Shown here: in pieces, positions 26,297-32,605 of the stretch
How the letters are laid out: the number at the start of each line of letters is the position of its first letter
How positions within the stretch are numbered: position 1 is the first letter of the stretch
Assembly (NCBI GenBank): GCA_947504615.1
Contig: CANNKR010000004.1
Location: 1-32,605 of the forward strand
Direction of reading: 5' to 3'
DNA: 32,605 nt
DNA from: Gemmatimonadota bacterium
GTDB taxonomy: Bacteria; Gemmatimonadota; Gemmatimonadetes; Gemmatimonadales; Gemmatimonadaceae
Notes under the pieces: generated by a model
Seen by the model: only the letters and a program-made list of their open reading frames with translations
What the model was told of the DNA's origin: nothing
The model's database searches: none
Position numbers and translations under genes: made by a program

Positions 26297-29200
26297 ATGT
26301 CGCTCACGCAACGCTTCCGAATGGTGCTGGGCGTCCAAATCGCCCTCGGTATCGGCGTTGCGGTCCTGCTGGTCTCCCTGATCCGGAATCAGAACGAGCT
26401 GCGGCGGAGCCAGGACGCCCATCACCAAGCGTCCCTGCTGGCTGATGAACTGCGACAGAGTTCGGACGACCTGACGCGCATGGCGCGAAGCTATGTAGTC
26501 ACCGGTGATGCGAGGTTCGAACGCGATTACTGGGCGATCCTGGACATCCGCAACGGGAAACGCCCGCGCCCGGTGGACTATCATCGAGTCTACTGGGACC
26601 TCGCCCTGCCAGGCAGGGAGCCCCCGCGCCCCACAGATCGGATCATCTCGATGCAGGACCTGATGGCCATCCTGGGCCTCACGGCGACGGAGCGGGAGTT
26701 GCTGTCCCGTGCCCAGGGCAACTCGGATGCCTTGGCACGCATCGAAGACATCGCCTTCCACGCGGTCAAAGGGCAGTTCGCGGACACCACGGGCGCCTTC
26801 ACCGTCCACCGTGCACCAGACCGCGCGCTGGCGACGCGGTTGTTGAACGATTCGGCGTATTTCGAGCACAAGGCCGCGATCATGGCGCCCATCGATTCGT
26901 TCTACGTCCTGCTCGAGCGCCGGACCGCGGAACGTGTCGCCATGGACGAAGGTCGCACGCTGAGGCTGCTCCAGTCGTTGGGGGCGCTGCTGTTCACGAT
27001 ACTGGGCGCGTTCCTGTACTCCTTTCTCACGCTGCGACGCCAGATCACCGCACGCGAGCACTCGGAGCAGGCGCTGCGGACGAGCGAGGAACGCTGGAAG
27101 TTCGCCCTGGAAGGTTCTGGGGACGGCGTGTGGGACTGGAACCTCGAGACCGGCACCGCGGTGTTCTCCCCGGCGTGGAAGCGCATGCTGGGTTTTGCCG
27201 ACCACGAAATCGCGGATCGTGTCGAGGAATGGACCGCGCGCGTACACCCGGACGACCTGCCGGGCGTGATGGCGACCATTCAGGCGCATCTCGACGGGAC
27301 CACGGCCACGGCGGTCGTCGAGAATCGCATGCGGGCGAACGATGGGACGTGGCGGTGGATTCTGGGCCGCGGCATGGTGGTCGCCCGGAATGCGGACGGC
27401 AAACCGCTGCGCATGGTGGGAACGAACACTGACATCACCGAACGCAAGGAAGCCGAGCGCACGCTTCAGCTGATGGGTACGAGCCTGGACTCGGCGTCCG
27501 ACGCCCTGTTCTGGATGTCGCCCGATGGGCGCATCGTGCATGTCAATGACGCCGCATGCCGTTCGCTGGGCTACACGCGCGGCGAGTTGCTGGCCGTGCG
27601 CGTGCCCGACGTGGACCCGCACTACAATGCCGACGTCTGGCCAACGCACTTTTCAGCATTACGAACGGCCGGCTCCCTGACATTTGAATCGGAGCAACGG
27701 ACCAAGAATGGCGCTTTAATCCCGGTCGAGATTGTTGCCAATTACGTCCGGATCGGCGAGGAAGAGTTCAACTGCGCGTTTGTACGCGACATCACCGCGC
27801 GCAAGCAATCGGACGCCGCGCTGCAGGCGAGCGAAGCCCTGATGGAGCAGGCCTTTGGCGCGTCACCTATCGGCATGGGCCTGGTCAGCCTGGAGGGCCG
27901 CTACCTCAAGGTCAATCCGGCGTTATGCGCCATGCTCGGCTGGAGCGACGCCGAGCTGCTGGCGCTGGACTTCCAGTCGGTCACGCATCCCGACGACGTG
28001 GCGACCAGCGAAGGGCTCAGTCGAGAAATGATCGACGGCGTGCGCACGTCGTACCAGATAGAGAAACGGTATCGTCGCAAGGACGGGAGCGAACTCACTG
28101 CGCAGTTGAATGTTTCGCTGGTGCGGGACGCGGCCGGCGTGCCGGTGCACTTTGTGGCGCAGGTGCAGGACATCACCGGCCGCAAGTTGACCGAGGAGCG
28201 GCAGCGCGAGAACGACGCGCGGTTCCGCAGTTGGTTCGATCTTCCCATCGTCGGCATCTGCATCACGTCTCCAACGAAGGGGTGGCTGGAGATCAACGAT
28301 CATCTGTGCGAGATGCTGGGCTACGAGCGGCGTGAACTTCAAGGGATGACGTGGGCCGACCTTACCCACCCCGAGGACCTGACGGCAGACAGCATCCAGT
28401 TCGAGCGGGTGCTTCGCGGTGAGATCGAAGCGTATTCGCTGGAAAAACGGTTCCTGCGAAAGGACGGACGGACGTTGCCCACTGAGTTGTCTGTCCGATG
28501 CGTCCGCAATCCCGACGGGACGGTGAACTACTTTGTGGCCCTGATAGCGGACATCACGGAGCGCCGTCGCATCGAGGCGGCGCACCGACTGGAAAGCGCG
28601 GCGCTGCAGGCGGTGGCAAACGCCGTGATGATCACGGACCGTGCCGGCGTCATCGTGTGGGCCAACAGTGCCTTCACCACCACCACGGGGTTCACGACCG
28701 ACGAGACGATGGGCCGCACGCCGGGCGATCTTCTCCGTTCCGGCGAGCACGATCTGGCGTTCTACCAGGCCCTGTGGGGCACGATCCTCGCGGGCGACGT
28801 CTGGCGCGGCGAGATGATCAACCGGCGCAAAGGCGGCTCGCGGTATATCGAGGAGGTGACGATCACGCCGCTCATGGACCCGAGCGGCGCCATCACCCAC
28901 TTCATTGCGGTCAAGCAGGACGTCACGCAGCGGAAGGTGCTGGAGTCCCACCTCCAGCAGGCGCAGAAGCTGGAGTCCGTGGGGCTGCTGGCCGGCGGCG
29001 TGGCCCATGACTTCAACAACATGCTGGGGGTGATCCTCGGCACTGTTGACCTGGCCATAGAAGAGGTTGATGCCACGCAGCCCATCCATGAGGAGTTGCT
29101 GGAAATCCGGATGGCGGCCGTTCGCTCGGCCGATCTCACGCGGCAACTGCTCGCTTTTGCGCGCCAGCAGACCATCGCCCCAACGGTACTCGACCTGAAC

Positions 29201-30091
29201 GAGACCGTGCCGGGAATGCTCTCGATGCTGCAGCGACTGATCGGCGAGGACATCAGTCTCAATTGGCAGCCGGCAGCATCACTCTGGACGGTGTTGATGG
29301 ACCGGTCGCAGATGGACCAGATTCTGACCAACCTGTGCGTCAACGCACGGCACGCGATCGCGGGCATTGGCACGCTGAGCATCGCGACCGCCAATACGCG
29401 CACGGATGCCGCGTTCTGCGAGGCGCACGCCGAGGCGGTGCCCGGGGACTACGTCATGCTCAGCGTGCGCGACACCGGGATCGGCATGGATGCCGCCACA
29501 CAAGCGCGAATCTTCGAACCCTTCTTCTCGACCAAGGGCGTAGGCGAGGGGACCGGGCTCGGGCTTGCCACCGTATATGGCGCGGTCAAGCAGAACCTGG
29601 GGTTTGTGACGGTCTCGAGCGCGCTGGGTGAGGGGACGACGTTCGAGATCTACCTGCCGCGGCACGACGGTGCGGTCACGCCAGCGCGCCTGTCCGGACC
29701 CTCGGCTGCACACCTGCGCGGCGGCGAGACCATCCTGCTGGTGGAGGACGAGCCGGCGCTGATTCGGCTGGTCACGAAGGCCCTCGAAGCACAGGGTTAT
29801 GTGGTGCTGGCCGCGATCAGTGCCGTGAACGCGCTGCGCCTGGCCACGGAGCATGCCGACACCATCCATCTGCTGTTGAGCGACGTGGTGATGCCCGGGA
29901 TGAACGGCCGGGACCTGGCAGCCAGGGTGCAGGCGCTGCGTCCTACCATCAAATCGTTGTTCATGTCGGGGCATACGGCCGATGTCATTGCCATCCGCGG
30001 CCTGTTGTCGCCAGAGGTGCAGTTCATCGAGAAGCCGTTTACGCCCGTCGCCCTGGCGGCCAAGGTGCGTGAGGTGCTGGACGGGCCATAG
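26297..30091 (+). CDS. Membrane hybrid sensor histidine kinase with five PAS domains and C-terminal receiver
   Basis: Two N-terminal TM helices flanking an extracytoplasmic helical domain; five PAS/PAC repeats each ending in a (Q/V)xDIT/VT(E/A/G/Q)RK/RR motif; HisKA GGVAHDFNNMLGVILG; HATPase DTGIGMDAATQARIFEPFFSTKGVGEGTGLGLATVYG; REC ILLVEDEPALIRL...LLSDVVMPGMNG...EKPF. Confidence 0.95.
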   Translation: MSLTQRFRMVLGVQIALGIGVAVLLVSLIRNQNELRRSQDAHHQASLLADELRQSSDDLTRMARSYVVTGDARFERDYWAILDIRNGKRPRPVDYHRVYWDLALPGREPPRPTDRIISMQDLMAILGLTATERELLSRAQGNSDALARIEDIAFHAVKGQFADTTGAFTVHRAPDRALATRLLNDSAYFEHKAAIMAPIDSFYVLLERRTAERVAMDEGRTLRLLQSLGALLFTILGAFLYSFLTLRRQITAREHSEQALRTSEERWKFALEGSGDGVWDWNLETGTAVFSPAWKRMLGFADHEIADRVEEWTARVHPDDLPGVMATIQAHLDGTTATAVVENRMRANDGTWRWILGRGMVVARNADGKPLRMVGTNTDITERKEAERTLQLMGTSLDSASDALFWMSPDGRIVHVNDAACRSLGYTRGELLAVRVPDVDPHYNADVWPTHFSALRTAGSLTFESEQRTKNGALIPVEIVANYVRIGEEEFNCAFVRDITARKQSDAALQASEALMEQAFGASPIGMGLVSLEGRYLKVNPALCAMLGWSDAELLALDFQSVTHPDDVATSEGLSREMIDGVRTSYQIEKRYRRKDGSELTAQLNVSLVRDAAGVPVHFVAQVQDITGRKLTEERQRENDARFRSWFDLPIVGICITSPTKGWLEINDHLCEMLGYERRELQGMTWADLTHPEDLTADSIQFERVLRGEIEAYSLEKRFLRKDGRTLPTELSVRCVRNPDGTVNYFVALIADITERRRIEAAHRLESAALQAVANAVMITDRAGVIVWANSAFTTTTGFTTDETMGRTPGDLLRSGEHDLAFYQALWGTILAGDVWRGEMINRRKGGSRYIEEVTITPLMDPSGAITHFIAVKQDVTQRKVLESHLQQAQKLESVGLLAGGVAHDFNNMLGVILGTVDLAIEEVDATQPIHEELLEIRMAAVRSADLTRQLLAFARQQTIAPTVLDLNETVPGMLSMLQRLIGEDISLNWQPAASLWTVLMDRSQMDQILTNLCVNARHAIAGIGTLSIATANTRTDAAFCEAHAEAVPGDYVMLSVRDTGIGMDAATQARIFEPFFSTKGVGEGTGLGLATVYGAVKQNLGFVTVSSALGEGTTFEIYLPRHDGAVTPARLSGPSAAHLRGGETILLVEDEPALIRLVTKALEAQGYVVLAAISAVNALRLATEHADTIHLLLSDVVMPGMNGRDLAARVQALRPTIKSLFMSGHTADVIAIRGLLSPEVQFIEKPFTPVALAAKVREVLDGP

Positions 30092-30190
30092 GACCCACAC
30101 CCGACGTGGCCACGTGCCCGGGGCTGCGGCCCCCATCGCCGCCCGCCTCCCCAGAGCGTAGATTCGGCGCCTGACCCCACCGGGAGTGCC

Positions 30191-30919
30191 ATGTCTCCGT
30201 TTCTCGCAGAACTGTTCGGCACCATGATCCTCGTCATCCTCGGCGATGGCGTCGTTGGCAACGTGGTACTGAACAAGACCAAGGGACAGAACAGCGGCTG
30301 GATTGTGATCACCGCCGGCTGGGCCTTTGCCGTGACCATCGCGGTGTACTGCGTGGGAAGCATCAGCGGCGCGCACCTGAACCCCGCCGTCACCATCGCC
30401 ATGGCGACCATCGGCAAGTTCCCGTGGGCCCAGGTGCCGGCGTACATCACGGCGCAGATGATCGGTGGCATCCTCGGCGGGGTCATCGTCTGGCTGGCGT
30501 ACCTGCCGCACTGGGCCGCCACGACGGATAAGGACGGCAAGCTCGCCGTCTTCTGCACGGGGCCTGCCATTCGCAGCAGCGGCGCAAACCTGATCGCCGA
30601 GATCATCGGGACCTTTGTGCTGGTGCTCGCGCTGCTCGCCGTGCTGTCGCCGGCCAATCTCGTGCCCGATTCTGACCTGGCGAAGGGCTTTGGCCCCGCA
30701 CTCGTCGGCGTCATTGTCTGGAGCATCGGGCTCTCGCTGGGCGGCACCACCGGGTACGCCATCAACCCCGCGCGCGACCTCGGGCCGCGCATCGCGCACG
30801 CCCTGCTGCCGATTGCCGGCAAGGGCAGCTCCGACTGGGGCTATGCGTGGATTCCCGTGGCTGGCCCGGTGATTGGCGGCCTGATCGGCGCCCTGACGTA
30901 TCGCACCTTCTGGCTGTAG
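30191..30919 (+). CDS. glpF: Aquaporin / glycerol facilitator (MIP family)
   Basis: Both NPA motifs: [14 protein letters not shown] and [13 protein letters not shown]; adjacent to glpK. Confidence 0.95.
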   Translation: MSPFLAELFGTMILVILGDGVVGNVVLNKTKGQNSGWIVITAGWAFAVTIAVYCVGSISGAHLNPAVTIAMATIGKFPWAQVPAYITAQMIGGILGGVIVWLAYLPHWAATTDKDGKLAVFCTGPAIRSSGANLIAEIIGTFVLVLALLAVLSPANLVPDSDLAKGFGPALVGVIVWSIGLSLGGTTGYAINPARDLGPRIAHALLPIAGKGSSDWGYAWIPVAGPVIGGLIGALTYRTFWL

Positions 30920-30923
30920 TTCG

Positions 30924-30977
30924 CCGTCTACCGTCTACCGTCTACCGTCTACTGTCTACCGTCTACCGTCTACCGTC
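30924..30977 (+). repeat. Heptamer tandem repeat CCGTCTA, 7 copies (one CTGTCTA variant) plus partial
   Basis: ccgtcta x4, ctgtcta, ccgtcta x2, ccgtc; reverse complement of the 2638-2706 heptamer. Confidence 0.97.
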
Positions 30978-30980
30978 CAT

Positions 30981-32465
<1,485 letters not shown>

Positions 32466-32544
32466 TCATCAAGCGGTCACCGACGCGCCGGCCGACGATT
32501 CGCCGCCGCCCGACGCCGCCTCTCTGGAGTTTTCCACCGACGAG

Positions 32545-32605
32545 ATGCTCGCCATGGGGCAAGCGGTGGTCGCGCGCTCGGTCGATCACCTGGCCACGCT
32601 CGATC
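32545..32605 (+). CDS. Start of a further CDS, truncated by window edge (possibly PLP-dependent decarboxylase-like)
   Basis: Open frame LEFSTDEMLAMGQAVVARSVDHLATLD; resembles the N-terminal helix of group II PLP decarboxylases, but too short to be sure and the start codon is unclear. Confidence 0.35.
   Translation, partial: MLAMGQAVVARSVDHLATLD

Noticed and set aside
26165-27649. 494 aa minus-strand ORF
   Set aside because: Antisense to the histidine kinase; no recognisable domain.

Overview
This is a 32.6 kb window of high-GC bacterial chromosome. Gene content and style (BNR/sortilin-like secreted proteins, YncE-phosphoesterase fusion) suggest a Gemmatimonadota-like organism, but that is inference only. 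I support about 18 genes: dUTPase (partial, left edge), two secreted hypothetical proteins, a DUF4136 lipoprotein, an HD-GYP + HEAT-repeat pair, a FabH-like ketosynthase, a GMC oxidoreductase coupled to an M20 carbamoylase-type hydrolase, a receiver-TM-phosphatase-like fusion, an HNH nuclease, an AldB-type aldehyde dehydrogenase + DUF779, a diheme cytochrome c, a YncE/phosphoesterase fusion, a second M20 amidohydrolase, a BNR/sortilin-like protein, a five-PAS hybrid histidine kinase, GlpF and GlpK. The most unusual material is: (i) a four-copy family of ~150 bp nested palindromic elements (arms CACGGAGACCGGAG...GGAGGGCCACGGAG around a terminator-like hairpin), three copies of which lie in convergent gene gaps; (ii) two arrays of the same heptamer (TAGACGG / CCGTCTA), one overlapping a stop codon and one forming the sequence immediately 5' of glpK; (iii) a receiver-TM protein with a CX5R phosphatase-like domain followed by a probable Cys-to-Ala duplicate; (iv) a strong sigma-54-type -24/-12 match upstream of aldB-DUF779. 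I found no CRISPR array, tRNA, rRNA, transposase or recognisable defence island.
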